From Bacteroidota bacterium (GTDB taxonomy: Bacteria; Bacteroidota; Bacteroidia; Chitinophagales; Chitinophagaceae), in assembly GCA_018266615.1 (NCBI GenBank), contig JAFEAB010000095.1, positions 1 through 64,000 on the forward strand: 64,000 bases of DNA, written 5' to 3'. The position numbers were made by a program, and so were the translations under genes. Below the pieces are notes generated by a model that saw nothing but the letters and a program-made list of their open reading frames with translations, was not told the origin of the DNA and did not search any database. Below are positions 16,014-26,119 of the stretch, one piece after another; positions within the stretch are counted from its first letter, which is position 1, and every line of letters begins with the position of its first letter.

Positions 16014-18443
16014 CTATTTTATTCTTTTGGATTCCTGTTCCAAACCGGTTTGCCGCTGTCTCGAACTTTTAACCTGGCTGTTTCCGAACCGCCAGCTCAC
16101 AGCCGCCCGGAAACCATGGCCTTCCCAGTTTCCTCCCGCGTTCAAATACAATCCTCCAAAATCACCCTTAATCTTCCATCCAGCCGTTTTAAATACATCG
16201 GTGGCAGAAAGTTTTACGGTCATTTTCTTATTGAGAAGCAATTTTTGAACCCCCAAATCGATGGCACCCTGGGGTTTCGTTTTCCAAACTCCCGACCAAT
16301 AACTGGGTCCATTAAACCACCCGCTTAATTCGGCTGAATAATCTTTACCGAGTGAAAAACTTTGTTGCATGTTTGCACCATATGACCCAAATGCCCTACC
16401 TACCTTTTTTCCATTATAAACCCCATGGATATCCTGGAAATTATACCAGGTAATAATGTAACTGCTCCACCATTTGGTTATTTTAATATTTGCACTAATT
16501 CCTGCGTTAAATATTTGCTGGCTGGCGAGATTCTTTTCCTGAACATAGGTAGCATTTCCCAGGGTATCTGTTAATTCTGTGGAGAAATCCCGAACAAAAG
16601 AGTACCCAATGCTGGTATTAATTTTTCCCAAAAAACTGTGGGTTAGTTCAATATTATCAGAATATTGGGGGCGAAGAAAGGCATTTCCCTTTTCGTAAGT
16701 AAGTTCATCCAGTTTATTTTCAAATGGGTTTAAGTCCTGGTAAGATGGCCTGTCGATACGCCGGCTATAGGATAGATTTAAGGCATGCTTATCGTTGATA
16801 GTCCAGGATATGGCAGCACTGGGGAACAAATCGAAATAATGCCGGTTTACCCTATCGTCCTGCCTGGAGGTTCCATCTTTCCGGGTAAGTTTACCTTCAC
16901 TATTTGTTTGCTCGGCCCGAAGCCCTGCCTGGAGGTTCCATTTTTTACCAAGGACGGTATTGTAATTCAGGTAAGCAGCGTTCACGTTCTCCGTGTAGCT
17001 AAAATCATTGCTTTGGTGATATTGAATAACCGGTTTTCCGTTAATATCATCATTAAAAAAATCGAAAGTATTCCGAGTGGTTACATAAGCCGCTTTTATT
17101 CCATATCCTAATTTTCCTTTTCCTAATTTTCGCTCTGCATCCCCTTTAAACGTAAACAAATTAATTTTTGTGGGTGCGTAATTCCGGTTAATAATAGCAT
17201 ACAGTAAATTGCCGTTTTCATCATAATAATTATTGGGTTGGTAACTTCTGCCTTCTGAATTAAAGAAACCATAATCCAAATCCACATTATATTCTTTACC
17301 GCTGGTATCTGCATACCGGTAATTCATATTAAAGTTGGCATTCGTTCTCCCTCCTGAAACAGAATTGAATGATTCAAGGGTCTTTTGGTAGGTATTTGTT
17401 GGCATAAAGCTAATATCGGTATGGGTATTGCTTGTCCACCGGTTATCACCAAGATTTACATTGGCGAGCACACCAAGGGTACTTTTTGGGTTGATAAAGT
17501 AATCTGCCCCTGCTTTAATATTCATACTTTTCCTCCGGCTTGTATTGATGGATTTTTGATCGTAAAGGCTGTCTTTCTGGATCCGGTAAAAATTGAGTTC
17601 GTTTCTGTAGTTACCCAGGTTTCCGCTCACATTTCCAAAAACATTCATCTTTTTATTCCGATAGTTCAGGGCTACAGATCCGTTTCCTTTTGGGGTTATG
17701 CCCTGCACAAAGCCCAAACTTACACTCCCGTTGGTACCAAATCGTTTGCTTTTCTTTAGCCTAAAATTGATAATCCCCGCATTTCCACTGGCATCATACT
17801 TAGCTCCCGGGTTACTGATCATTTCGATGGCTTCCACATCATTGCTATTGATATTTTTGAGGTACTCGGCCAGTTCTTTTGCATCCAACTGAAGCATTTT
17901 TCCATCTACATAAATCTTTACACCCGTTTTACCCTTCATGGAAATATTATCGTTATTATCAACCGTTACCCCTGGCGACTTTTGAAGTAATTCGAGCGCA
18001 TTACTCCCTGTTGCATTAATGCTTGCCTCCACATTAAATACCGTTTTATCGGCCTTCACTTCAATCATGGGCTTTTTGGAACTTACCACAACAGCAGATA
18101 ATGTTTTGGAGGACGTAACCAAATGAACAGGCTTCAAAAGAACCGATGTAATCCCATCATAAAAAACAGGCCCATAATGAAAGGTTTCAAAACCTACTCC
18201 ATCTACCTTAATGAAATAATTATCGGCTTTAACCGGATGGAATTCAAACCTCCCTTTTGTATCAGAAAGAGTTGTTAGTGAAACAATGCTGTCTGAAGTA
18301 AGTAAAACCACACTCGCATAAGATATGGGCTCATCCTTCTGATCGTAAAGTGAGCCGGAAATTTTAGCCGGGTTATGTTGTGCATATATCCCTTCAACCG
18401 AAAAACAAAGGAGCACAAGCAGGGTGAAAAAATATTGTTTCAT
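16014..18443 (-). CDS. TonB-dependent outer-membrane receptor with carboxypeptidase-regulatory-like N domain
   Basis: The 809-residue protein starts with a signal peptide (MKQYFFTLLVLLCFSVEGIYAQ), then a beta-sandwich of the carboxypeptidase-regulatory/CarboxypepD type (KISGSLYDQKDEPISYASVVLL, residues 28-110). A plug domain follows (VEASINATGSNALELLQKSPGVTVD, IYVDGK, EAIEMISNPGAKYDASG), then a 22-strand-type barrel of the Bacteroidota OMP_b-brl_3 group ending in HGFRAAVSWRFGN. Proteins of this group import unknown ligands or work in outer-membrane remodelling. There is no SusD partner, so it is not a standard polysaccharide locus. The substrate cannot be told. Confidence 0.92.
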   Translation of the reverse strand: MKQYFFTLLVLLCFSVEGIYAQHNPAKISGSLYDQKDEPISYASVVLLTSDSIVSLTTLSDTKGRFEFHPVKADNYFIKVDGVGFETFHYGPVFYDGITSVLLKPVHLVTSSKTLSAVVVSSKKPMIEVKADKTVFNVEASINATGSNALELLQKSPGVTVDNNDNISMKGKTGVKIYVDGKMLQLDAKELAEYLKNINSNDVEAIEMISNPGAKYDASGNAGIINFRLKKSKRFGTNGSVSLGFVQGITPKGNGSVALNYRNKKMNVFGNVSGNLGNYRNELNFYRIQKDSLYDQKSINTSRRKSMNIKAGADYFINPKSTLGVLANVNLGDNRWTSNTHTDISFMPTNTYQKTLESFNSVSGGRTNANFNMNYRYADTSGKEYNVDLDYGFFNSEGRSYQPNNYYDENGNLLYAIINRNYAPTKINLFTFKGDAERKLGKGKLGYGIKAAYVTTRNTFDFFNDDINGKPVIQYHQSNDFSYTENVNAAYLNYNTVLGKKWNLQAGLRAEQTNSEGKLTRKDGTSRQDDRVNRHYFDLFPSAAISWTINDKHALNLSYSRRIDRPSYQDLNPFENKLDELTYEKGNAFLRPQYSDNIELTHSFLGKINTSIGYSFVRDFSTELTDTLGNATYVQEKNLASQQIFNAGISANIKITKWWSSYIITWYNFQDIHGVYNGKKVGRAFGSYGANMQQSFSLGKDYSAELSGWFNGPSYWSGVWKTKPQGAIDLGVQKLLLNKKMTVKLSATDVFKTAGWKIKGDFGGLYLNAGGNWEGHGFRAAVSWRFGNSQVKSSRQRQTGLEQESKRIK

Positions 18444-18915
18444 GGTTTATACTTTTGGCTGTGATAGAATTTGACTTTACAAAAGAATAAATCCTGAAAA
18501 AAATAATATTATCAATTGTGATGAAAAGAAAAAATTGGGATATGAACGGAAATATAGAATGTTTAATAAATTTTCTGTAGTTCAATACGATTTAAAAATG
18601 GAATCAAAATCGTCTATTAAAATTTTTGGGAAACAGAAAATGAATTCATCCTCCTTCCAAAATACCGATCCAAAATTTCATAACCGGGAAGGATAACATT
18701 CGGAATGAAAAAAATAACCAGGGGAGAATAGCACCAAGCAGGTCGTTTCAACAATCCTCTCTCCTATAGCCGGAGGATTATATCTGGAAATTAAGAGCAT
18801 CATCTTTTACAGGCAATTAGATGAACCCTTTGATAGGGCCCTTTTTCAAAAAGGTAAAAATTTAACCCGGAAGGTCAAATTTTCGTAATTTCAAGGCCGT
18901 AATGAAAACCAAATA
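18444..18915. other. Divergent intergenic region
   Basis: This 470 bp region lies between the divergent TonB receptor and metalloprotease genes and must carry both promoters. I see no clear TAnnTTTG with a matching -33 box; the closest for the plus strand is TAATTTCA just before the metalloprotease start. A short inverted repeat AATCCTC / GAGGATT (18753-18759 and 18773-18779) is present. No gene is visible. Confidence 0.5.
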
Positions 18916-20538
18916 ATGAAAAAATATTTAGCTATTCGTACCGTATTATTCATGGTATTCTTATTCACCCTTACCAGTGGTTTTGCGCAAAACCTTATTT
19001 ATCATTATGTTGAAGACCAACGGAAATTTTTGAAAGAAACCGCCAAACCGGTTTCCGTATTGGAACCCGTCAATAATCCCCTTCTTTCTTCTCAACTTAA
19101 TGGAACACTTTCTGGTTTTGATTTATTCACAACAAACCCGGATGCAGTTTCATCTCTGTTTAATAACCATCCTGCCAGTATAAGTTTCCAAATCCCCGGT
19201 GCCGAAAGGGAATATCAATTGGAATTAATCCAGCAGGATATAAATACTTCCGGGGATTTTGCAGTCAATATGATTGAGGATGGAAGAATTGCTTCTGTAA
19301 GCCACAGCCAGGGCCTCCATTACAGAGGATATATAAAGGGAGACCCCAATTCCATTGCTTCCCTCAGCGTTTTTAAAAATGGGGACCTAATGATTGTTTT
19401 TTCTAATTCAGTTGCAAATTTCAACTTGGGAAAACTGAAAGGTTCCCCAAATTACTATGTATTCTTTCAACAGGGGCAAATGAATACTCCGCTCGGTTTC
19501 AATTGCCATACGGATGAATTGGGTGAATTGATGCATCGAAATCCCAATACTTCCCGGGTTGGAGAAGTCCCTCCTGCGCAGGGTACTCCGGCATTACTAT
19601 GCGAAAAGGTTCGTTTTTATTGGGAAGCCACCAACAAATTGTATTCCTTGAATTTTGGATCCGATTCTACGCTTACCATGAATTATATTACCGGATTATT
19701 TAATCAGGTAGCTACCATGTATTTAAACGAAGGAATTAAGGTAGAACTGGCCGCTACTTCCATTTGGCGTACCATCGATCCCTATGATGCCTCGAGTTCT
19801 TCAACGGCATTAAACGCCTTCCGTTTCCGATGGAATTTAATGGGGAATAATTTCAACGGGAATCTGGCCATGTTAATTGATGGCGGATCCAGCAACAATG
19901 GAGGTATTGCATATCTCCTTTCAGATCTTTGCTGGCGGGATTACAATTACGGGTATGCGAATGTTTATGGCAGTTTTAATACAGTTCCTACTTACTCCTG
20001 GGATGTGGAAGTAGTTACCCATGAAATTGGTCATAATCTGGGGTCCCACCATACCCATTGGTGCGGTTGGATGACGGGCATTGGCGGCACTTGTGGAGCC
20101 ATTGATAATTGTTATACCCTGGAAACAACAACAAATTGCACTTCCTGCCTGGCAACAACCAATACGATTCCTTCGGCACCACCAGGATGGAAAGGATCTG
20201 TCATGAGTTATTGCCACCTACGTTCGGGGATTGGCATCAACCTGGCAAATGGTTTCGGCCCCCTGCCACAAGGGATAATCCGGATTGTGGTCAGCAGTTC
20301 TAGTTCCTGTATGGATAGAAACAACCTGTGGACAGGTGCCGTTAGCACGGCCTGGGAGGTACCCGGAAACTGGAGTTGCAATTCAATCCCTGATGCCAGC
20401 ACCGATGTTGTGCTACCTACAGGCCTCACGAATTACCCCGTAGTTAACAGCCAGGCAATTTGCCGAAAACTGGTACAACCCGCCGGAACCACGGTACGAG
20501 TTACTACCGGATATAAACTAACCATTGTCGGGAATTAA
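18916..20538 (+). CDS. Secreted zinc metalloprotease, reprolysin-like (M12)
   Basis: The 540-residue protein has a signal peptide (residues 1-24, ending GFAQ), a propeptide-like region (about 25-225) containing YRGYIKGDPNSIASLSVF, and a catalytic domain from about residue 230. The zinc site is HEIGHNLGSHHTHWC near residue 372, the extended HExxHxxxxxH motif of metzincins, followed by a Met-turn candidate KGSVMSYCH. Reprolysin-type proteases of Bacteroidota usually continue into further domains and a T9SS sorting domain. Here the chain stops inside or just after a short beta domain (IPDASTDVVLPTGLTNYP to LTIVGN), so the C-terminal sorting signal is missing. It may be exported only to the periplasm, or be truncated. 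Confidence 0.85.
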   Translation: MKKYLAIRTVLFMVFLFTLTSGFAQNLIYHYVEDQRKFLKETAKPVSVLEPVNNPLLSSQLNGTLSGFDLFTTNPDAVSSLFNNHPASISFQIPGAEREYQLELIQQDINTSGDFAVNMIEDGRIASVSHSQGLHYRGYIKGDPNSIASLSVFKNGDLMIVFSNSVANFNLGKLKGSPNYYVFFQQGQMNTPLGFNCHTDELGELMHRNPNTSRVGEVPPAQGTPALLCEKVRFYWEATNKLYSLNFGSDSTLTMNYITGLFNQVATMYLNEGIKVELAATSIWRTIDPYDASSSSTALNAFRFRWNLMGNNFNGNLAMLIDGGSSNNGGIAYLLSDLCWRDYNYGYANVYGSFNTVPTYSWDVEVVTHEIGHNLGSHHTHWCGWMTGIGGTCGAIDNCYTLETTTNCTSCLATTNTIPSAPPGWKGSVMSYCHLRSGIGINLANGFGPLPQGIIRIVVSSSSSCMDRNNLWTGAVSTAWEVPGNWSCNSIPDASTDVVLPTGLTNYPVVNSQAICRKLVQPAGTTVRVTTGYKLTIVGN

Positions 20539-20675
20539 TAAGGCGCCGGATTGATCATGCTGGCTACAAATCAAAGTGTCCGCATTTACTCAGTCATTTC
20601 TGATACTTGCTTAAAATAGGTTTTGAAATTTTATTTGGACCCATCACCTATCTCATCAGGTTTAGCCGCATATTC

Positions 20676-21629
20676 ATGAGGAAAATTTGTTTAGTCGGAT
20701 TATATTTCGCTTTACTGCTATTACAAACCGGGTGCAGAGAAGCAAAACCCAAACTTATAAGGGAGGTCAACTTTCCGGATATATTTTCTCTCACTACCAT
20801 TTTTTACAACCAGGGGAAAATTTATTTAGCCTGCAACGAAGGAAATAAAATTATTGTGTTGAATGATTCTTTCGGGATTATTGATTCTATCCCTATCCCC
20901 CATTCCGGTTTTGGTATTGATAGTATGGGTATTAAGGCTGGAAATATTACCGGGCTCTGCCTCCTTCCTGATAAATCTGAACCTAAACTATGGGCCATGA
21001 GGTCGGGCTCCTTACCCTCTCTGGATTCAGGATTCATCATTAATCTTAAAGCAAAATCCCTTCAGAATGTTTCATTAAGAAAATTCTATGACAGGATTCG
21101 CAGAACGAAAGCGGAAAACCGGATAGATTTTGAAGGCATTTGCAATTTTGGAAACCGATACATCCTTGCCAATCGGGGTAATCCGGAATTTCCCCAAAAT
21201 CAACTGGTAATAGTACCCCGGGATTTTTATTTGATGCAGGACTCTGTACCATTCCAGCTTTCAAAAATTGGTTTTCAAAAAGACAGTAGGGAATTTTATG
21301 GCATTAAGGGCATTGACTATTCATTTACCTCAGATAAGCTTTTTCTGACCGCTTCCCCTGTTTCACCGACAAACAAAACCTCAAATCGCCCCACCGGGCA
21401 TACCTATTTATGGATAACCGACCATTTTTCCAGTATGAGCGGTATAACGGCAATTAACCCTGCCCGTATAATAGATCTGCAGGCCATCGACAAGGCATTT
21501 TCAAATAAAAGCATCGTTGGCCTTTGCATTATTCATGAGGACAAAACGAAATACCATCTTCTTCTCCTGTCTGGCTCCCTTGTCGGTACTACCCTTTCAA
21601 TCCTCGAATTGCCCAAAATCCAATCTTAA
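20676..21629 (+). CDS. Hypothetical lipoprotein, probably beta-propeller
   Basis: I chose the ATG at 20676 because it starts a lipoprotein signal (MRKICLVGLYFALLLLQTGC, acylated Cys20); a TTG 23 codons earlier would bury it. The mature 300 residues show repeating beta units with GKIYLACNEGNKIIVLND, LPDKSEPKLWAMRSGS, FEGICNFGNRYILANRGN and THTYLWITDHF-like strands, which suggests a propeller similar to proteins of the SdiA-regulated/esterase-like phytase type. The exact family is not recognised. It follows the metalloprotease gene on the same strand after 137 bp. Confidence 0.65.
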   Translation: MRKICLVGLYFALLLLQTGCREAKPKLIREVNFPDIFSLTTIFYNQGKIYLACNEGNKIIVLNDSFGIIDSIPIPHSGFGIDSMGIKAGNITGLCLLPDKSEPKLWAMRSGSLPSLDSGFIINLKAKSLQNVSLRKFYDRIRRTKAENRIDFEGICNFGNRYILANRGNPEFPQNQLVIVPRDFYLMQDSVPFQLSKIGFQKDSREFYGIKGIDYSFTSDKLFLTASPVSPTNKTSNRPTGHTYLWITDHFSSMSGITAINPARIIDLQAIDKAFSNKSIVGLCIIHEDKTKYHLLLLSGSLVGTTLSILELPKIQS

Positions 21630-21696
21630 AATTTCCTCCGGTTATATAGGGAATTTTCCATTTATCATGCTATTGTGCCATTCAATGTACTATGTA

Positions 21697-21727
21697 TTGC
21701 ATAATAGTATGTGTAGTTATATCTTTA
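21697..21727 (+). promoter_or_regulatory. Bacteroidota promoter for the small membrane protein gene
   Basis: TTG at 21697-21699 and TATCTTTA at 21720-21727 are separated by 20 bp. The -7 box has one mismatch in the last base from TAnnTTTG. It gives a leader of about 25 nt to the ATG at 21759. Confidence 0.55.
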
Positions 21728-21758
21728 CAACATCAATCAACATCTAAAACATATCAAA

Positions 21759-21962
21759 ATGAAAACAGTATTGAATTTCAACAGTTTAGCAATCGAAAAC
21801 CTAATGTTGAGCCTGAAAACAGGATTTATCCTTGCCATGGTAGCCGGATTCATGTACATCACCTATTTGGGCATGAGCAAACCCGAACCCCTAAAGAATG
21901 AAAAGAGCCAGATTCTGGTAACCAATCCGGTTTCTTTTGATAAGACCGTCGCAAATATTTAA
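21759..21962 (+). CDS. Small single-pass membrane protein
   Basis: The 67-residue protein has one hydrophobic segment (about residues 21-41, TGFILAMVAGFMYITYLGM) between a short N-terminal polar part and a C-terminal tail with Lys/Glu and Asn. It has its own credible promoter at 21697-21727 and is convergent with the hydrolase gene by only 13 bp. No family is recognised. Because it is short, the call rests on the promoter, the ATG and the sensible membrane layout. Confidence 0.5.
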   Translation: MKTVLNFNSLAIENLMLSLKTGFILAMVAGFMYITYLGMSKPEPLKNEKSQILVTNPVSFDKTVANI

Positions 21963-21975
21963 TTCCATAATTCAA

Positions 21976-22635
21976 CTACGGTTTATTGAGAGAGGCAAAC
22001 AGCTTACCCAAAATCTGGTTTATTTCCCTGGCATGGGTTAATACCATCATATGCGTACCATTGGGGATCCGTACATCGGGGTGGCAATATTTAATCGGAA
22101 ATATTTCGTCTTTCTCGCCATGAATATGGAATAAATTGGGTGGAACAATGTCATTTTTCCAATTGGCAATTGCGCCCAGGGCCCACTTAATAAACTCGCC
22201 GTTGCTTTCCTTAATCATTTCTTCGATCAGGATTTTAACCGGAGCAGGCTCGTGCATAAAAATGCGTTTAATAAGAGAAGCAGATTTCATCCAGGAAACA
22301 GGAATCAAATTATACAGGTGAAGAAATCCTGCGGTTCTCATCCCATAAGGAAATGAATGATAATTTGAAATGCTTGATATGATGATTATTTTTTTTGGCG
22401 ATTTAATCTTTGCAATTTCTACCGCCACCATCCCGCCCATGGAAAGGCCAAACAAAATAAAAGGCTCCTTTTCATCAATTCCTTCAGACAACCTCTTACT
22501 ATAGGAAACGAGGCTTTCCTTTTCATTGGGCATAATCCACGACAAATACACCGGCTTAATAAATGCCGGAAGTTCCAAATTTTGGAAAGCTCTTTCATCG
22601 GCTCCCAATCCGCTAATAAAATAGGCTGTTAGCAA
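21976..22635 (-). CDS. Alpha/beta-hydrolase
   Basis: The 219-residue protein shows an alpha/beta-hydrolase fold: an early strand with the oxyanion region (YFISGLGADERAF), the nucleophile elbow GLSMGG at about residues 83-88 after FILF, an acid candidate in the GEKDEIFP segment (IHGEKDEIFPIKYC) and a catalytic His in PNGTHMMVLTHA. There is no signal peptide, so it should be cytoplasmic. The substrate is unknown; small members like this are often annotated only as hydrolase or putative esterase. It is a lone gene. Confidence 0.85.
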   Translation of the reverse strand: MLTAYFISGLGADERAFQNLELPAFIKPVYLSWIMPNEKESLVSYSKRLSEGIDEKEPFILFGLSMGGMVAVEIAKIKSPKKIIIISSISNYHSFPYGMRTAGFLHLYNLIPVSWMKSASLIKRIFMHEPAPVKILIEEMIKESNGEFIKWALGAIANWKNDIVPPNLFHIHGEKDEIFPIKYCHPDVRIPNGTHMMVLTHAREINQILGKLFASLNKP

Positions 22636-23117
22636 GGTACCAAGTTTAATATCCGAATTACCACGAATTCCATTCCGCGCCTCGATATCAAAAAATATGC
22701 ATCGTAAAGGTAATTCTTACTGCTTTTATTAGTTTGGTGAACCAATCCATTCCAACCAGGTACATAAACCAAATAGCAATCCAACTTGTGGTATCGTACA
22801 TTAACCTGCACTTCTCAAATTGAAAAAAAAGTGTTAGCTCCGGTAAAATTATTCTCAATCCACAATATTGGATAATGCTTTCTACTGAAATCCTGTTTAC
22901 AACCAAATCTTGAGCAACTCCTCAGCCTGAAATGAATGGATATTCATAATGTATGCTCTTATCAAAAATGGATCAGGTGAACCTCTATTCAAAATAAGGT
23001 AACTCATTATACCTTTCGATTACTCAAAAATTATGATTCCAACCATAAACCGGCCAAGTAATTTCAGCATCGGCCATTTTAACAGCAATTACCGAAGAAT
23101 CGCCCCGGAATTACCTC
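22636..23117. other. Intergenic region without a recognisable gene
   Basis: About 480 bp between the divergent hydrolase and katA genes. Two overlapping short minus-strand frames exist here but neither has protein-like composition or a promoter. The only regulatory element I can point to is the katA -7 box just beyond. Confidence 0.5.
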
Positions 23118-23125
23118 TATCTTTG
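23118..23125 (+). promoter_or_regulatory. -7 box upstream of katA
   Basis: TATCTTTG is an exact TAnnTTTG match. It gives a leader of about 90 nt to the katA start. No convincing -33 TTG is seen at the proper distance. Confidence 0.5.
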
Positions 23126-23224
23126 CCGTCCAAAATACACTTCAATCCTTTAAAATTATTATTTCTCAATTGAGGGTTTTGGGTTGTATTTCACGAACCA
23201 ATTTTTTACGATAAAAATAATTTT

Positions 23225-24697
23225 ATGAGCAACAACAAGAACTTGACAAACCGCGTGGGTGCGCCAGTGGCAGACAATCAAAATATTCAAACGGCCGGAA
23301 AAAGAGGCCCGGCCCTCCTCCAGGACGTCTGGTTTCTCGAAAAGCTGGCGCATTTCGATCGGGAAGTAATTCCTGAAAGAAGAATGCACGCAAAAGGTTC
23401 CGGCGCGTATGGCACCTTTACCGTAACGCACGATATTAGCAAGTACAGCATGGCCGACCTTTTTTCGGAAGTAGGAAAAAAGACCGAAATTTTTGTGCGG
23501 TTTTCTACCGTTGCCGGAGAAAGAGGTGCAGCGGATGCCGAAAGGGACATCAGAGGCTTTGCCGTGAAATTCTATACAAAACAGGGGAACTGGGATATAG
23601 TAGGAAATAATACACCGGTTTTCTTTTTACGCGACCCATTAAAATTTCCCGATCTCAACCACGCCGTAAAGCGGGATCCCAAAACAAATTTAAGAAGCGC
23701 CAATAACAACTGGGATTTCTGGACCCTCCTTCCCGAAGCCTTGCACCAGATTACTATAGTGATGAGCGACCGGGGTATCCCTAAATCGTACCGCCACATG
23801 CATGGTTTTGGTAGCCATACCTTCAGCATGATAAACAAAGAGGGAATTCGACATTGGGTTAAATTTCATTTTGTTACCCAACAGGGAATAGAAAATCTAA
23901 GTAACGAAGACGCGGGAAAGTTAATCAGTAAAGACCGGGAATCGCACCAACGTGATTTGTTTGACTCCATCGAAAAAGGGGAATTCCCCAAATGGAAATT
24001 CAAAATCCAGGTAATGACGGAAGACCAGGCAAAGAATCATTACCACAATCCCTTCGATCTCTCGAAAGTATGGCCCCATAAGGAGTTCCCTCTGATGGAT
24101 GTGGGCGAGTTTGAACTTAACCGAAATCCTGAAAATTATTTCGCCGAAGTAGAACAAGCTGCCTTTAATCCCGCTCATATCGTTCCGGGGATTGGATTTT
24201 CGCCCGATAAAATGTTGCAAGGCCGATTATTTAGTTATGGAGACGCACAACGGTACCGGCTAGGTGTAAACCATGCCCAGATTCCGGTAAATGCCCCTAA
24301 ATGCCCTTATCACAGCTATCACCGGGATGGCGCAATGCGGGTTGATGGCAATTTTGGAGGTACCCGGGGATACGAACCAAACAGTTACGAAACCTGGCAG
24401 GAACAACCGCAATATAAAGAACCCTTCCTCTCGTTGGAAGGAGATGGAGGAAACTGGAATCACCGGGAAGATGATACGGATTATTATTCACAACCAGGAA
24501 ATCTTTTCAGAATCATGACTCCGGAGAAGAAGCAATTACTATTTGCGAATACGGCAGCAGAAGTGGGAGGAGCAGAAAAATTTATTCAGATTCGTCATAT
24601 CCGGAATTGTTATAAAGCCGATCCGGCCTATGGAGAAGGGGTGGCTAAAGCCCTTGGACTTAGTATGGATGAGGTTAATAATTTCGATTCCAAATAA
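23225..24697 (+). CDS. katA: Monofunctional heme catalase
   Basis: The 490-residue enzyme is a clade 3 small-subunit catalase that converts hydrogen peroxide to water and oxygen. The N-terminal block [13 protein letters not shown] leads to the catalytic histidine in [14 protein letters not shown] (near residue 54), the distal Asn in [13 protein letters not shown] (near 127) and the proximal tyrosine heme ligand in [14 protein letters not shown] (near 338). No signal peptide is present, so it is cytoplasmic. It has its own -7 box and terminator. It is followed, convergently, by an AhpD-type gene and a glycosyltransferase; a peroxide-stress link with the AhpD-like protein is possible. Confidence 0.97.
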   Translation: MSNNKNLTNRVGAPVADNQNIQTAGKRGPALLQDVWFLEKLAHFDREVIPERRMHAKGSGAYGTFTVTHDISKYSMADLFSEVGKKTEIFVRFSTVAGERGAADAERDIRGFAVKFYTKQGNWDIVGNNTPVFFLRDPLKFPDLNHAVKRDPKTNLRSANNNWDFWTLLPEALHQITIVMSDRGIPKSYRHMHGFGSHTFSMINKEGIRHWVKFHFVTQQGIENLSNEDAGKLISKDRESHQRDLFDSIEKGEFPKWKFKIQVMTEDQAKNHYHNPFDLSKVWPHKEFPLMDVGEFELNRNPENYFAEVEQAAFNPAHIVPGIGFSPDKMLQGRLFSYGDAQRYRLGVNHAQIPVNAPKCPYHSYHRDGAMRVDGNFGGTRGYEPNSYETWQEQPQYKEPFLSLEGDGGNWNHREDDTDYYSQPGNLFRIMTPEKKQLLFANTAAEVGGAEKFIQIRHIRNCYKADPAYGEGVAKALGLSMDEVNNFDSK

Positions 24698-24719
24698 TTT
24701 TAAGTAATTCCATTTTTAG

Positions 24720-24747
24720 GCCTGCTATTCTCCAAGCAGGCTTTTTT
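24720..24747 (+). terminator. Intrinsic terminator of katA
   Basis: GCCTGCT (24720-24726) and AGCAGGC (24735-24741) form a 7-bp stem with an 8-nt loop, followed by TTTTTT. It ends against the stop codon of the convergent glycosyltransferase gene. Confidence 0.88.
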
Positions 24748-25387
24748 ATTCCTTTTTAATATTCTCCCAGAATTTATGGGTAATTGAATCCAAATGGGTG
24801 CGATGGTAAATATAGGTAGGCAAATCGGTCTTCAATATGGAGAACCCGGCACGCTGGGTGCGGGAAAATAAATCTACATCACTCCCAATGGGCATAGGGT
24901 TAAAACCACCTAAAGAAAAAACACATGCCCTCCTGAAGAAAAAGGTGGAGCCAACCACGCATTCATTGATATGTATTTTTTTACCCGGATTATACAAATC
25001 GGGAACAAAGGGATCGCCAACCACCCGAACACCCCCATGCAACAAGGCAATATCTGGGTTTTCGGATAAAATGTGCTGCCTGCTTTCCAGATGCCGGGCT
25101 TCATATTCATCATCCGAATCGAGGAAGCTGATATATTCGCCCTGGCTCAAAGCCACGCCTCTGTTCTTTGCCCGGGCCTCACCTCTATTTTCCTGGAAAA
25201 TATATTGAAGGGGATATCCTTTACCAAGATACGTAGTAATTACTTGCCGGGTCTCATCTGTACTACCATCATCAACAACCCACCCTTCCCAATTTTTGCA
25301 GGTTTGTGCAAGCAGCGAATCCAAAGCCCGCTGCAAAAGAGATGCCCGGTTAAACGTTGTAATTACAATTGAGAATTTAGGGTTCAT
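24746..25387 (-). CDS. Family 2 glycosyltransferase
   Basis: The start is put at the ATG at 25387, giving MNPKFSIVITTFNRASLLQRALDSLL, the standard beginning of a GT-A fold GT2 enzyme; an upstream in-frame start would only add a non-homologous tail. The DDGSTD motif follows near residue 38, the DxD-type metal-binding FLDSDDE near 88, and GSDVDLFSRTQRAGF near 170. It transfers a sugar from a nucleotide donor, probably to a cell-surface glycan; acceptor unknown. The start overlaps the 3' end of the AhpD-like gene by 11 bp, so the two are probably co-transcribed. Confidence 0.9.
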   Translation of the reverse strand: MNPKFSIVITTFNRASLLQRALDSLLAQTCKNWEGWVVDDGSTDETRQVITTYLGKGYPLQYIFQENRGEARAKNRGVALSQGEYISFLDSDDEYEARHLESRQHILSENPDIALLHGGVRVVGDPFVPDLYNPGKKIHINECVVGSTFFFRRACVFSLGGFNPMPIGSDVDLFSRTQRAGFSILKTDLPTYIYHRTHLDSITHKFWENIKKE

Positions 25388-25712
25388 GCTGCATTTCATC
25401 AATAGCAATTGCAGAATGCGCCACGGCGGCCCCGGCACGCATTTCTGCGGCGATCCAAATCGCTTCCATAATTTCCTCCTTCGTTACACCCTTCTTTAAT
25501 GCATGCCTTGTATGGCTCCGGATACAATAGGGGCATTGGGTTACATGTGCCACCGCAATCGCTATGAGTTGTTTGGTTTGTTCCGAAAGTTTGCCTTCTT
25601 TATATACAGTTTTGCTAAAGTTACGCCAGGCATCAATATTTTCCGGCGAAAGCGTTGCCCTTTCCTGATTTATTTGGAGGGTTGCTTCCGGAAAAAGTGT
25701 ACTGTTACTCAT
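25377..25712 (-). CDS. Carboxymuconolactone decarboxylase/AhpD-like protein
   Basis: The 111-residue protein has the AhpD-type redox motif CPYCIRSH (CxxC plus the +3 His) near residue 57, inside the all-helical CMD fold: KEGKLSEQTKQLIAIAVAHVTQCPYC and then HALKKGVTKEEIMEAIWIAAEMRAGAA. Such proteins act as thiol peroxidase partners or disulfide reductases. It is upstream of the GT2 gene with an 11-bp overlap, and katA sits on the other side of that gene. A peroxide-defence role is consistent with the motif, but the physiological partner is not shown. Confidence 0.9.
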   Translation of the reverse strand: MSNSTLFPEATLQINQERATLSPENIDAWRNFSKTVYKEGKLSEQTKQLIAIAVAHVTQCPYCIRSHTRHALKKGVTKEEIMEAIWIAAEMRAGAAVAHSAIAIDEMQHEP

Positions 25713-26119
25713 GATGGTTATTTTGGTGTGAAATATATTGTTGAAACTAATGGCAGTACCAATTGTTCTTCAACCTGCCTTAAAGTGTTGGCTGCAAAAA
25801 CAAACTCCATAAACAAAAGAACAAGGAATTTGAGAAGATGTTCACCCTTCCCCCGAAGTTTAAAAAATTTTGTTGCCCTCCGCTAAAATACAGGGCCATC
25901 ACTTACCTGGCAAACTGCCCTGGTTATTAAAGGGGAAAACCATATTCACGAAAAGGTAATAATTCGGAAGAAAAATGACTTTCAATAGCTAATTTTGGCA
26001 ATTCCCCATAATAACCAAATGGGCATACAATGCGAAAGAAAAATAGATCCCAATTTAATTTTAAAATAATGCAGGCGTTCTGGGTTTATCACTTCAGATT
26101 ATAATGCATTTTATCCGAT
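25713..26119. other. Divergent region between the AhpD-like gene and ctaA
   Basis: About 400 bp with no gene. TAATTTTG at 25990-25997 matches TAnnTTTG and could serve ctaA with a leader of about 115 nt. TATATTTC lies just upstream of the AhpD-like gene on the minus strand and may be its -7 box. Confidence 0.45.

Noticed and set aside
22629..22906. Two minus-strand short frames upstream of katA
   Set aside because: They overlap each other in different frames, have unusual composition and no recognisable motif or promoter.
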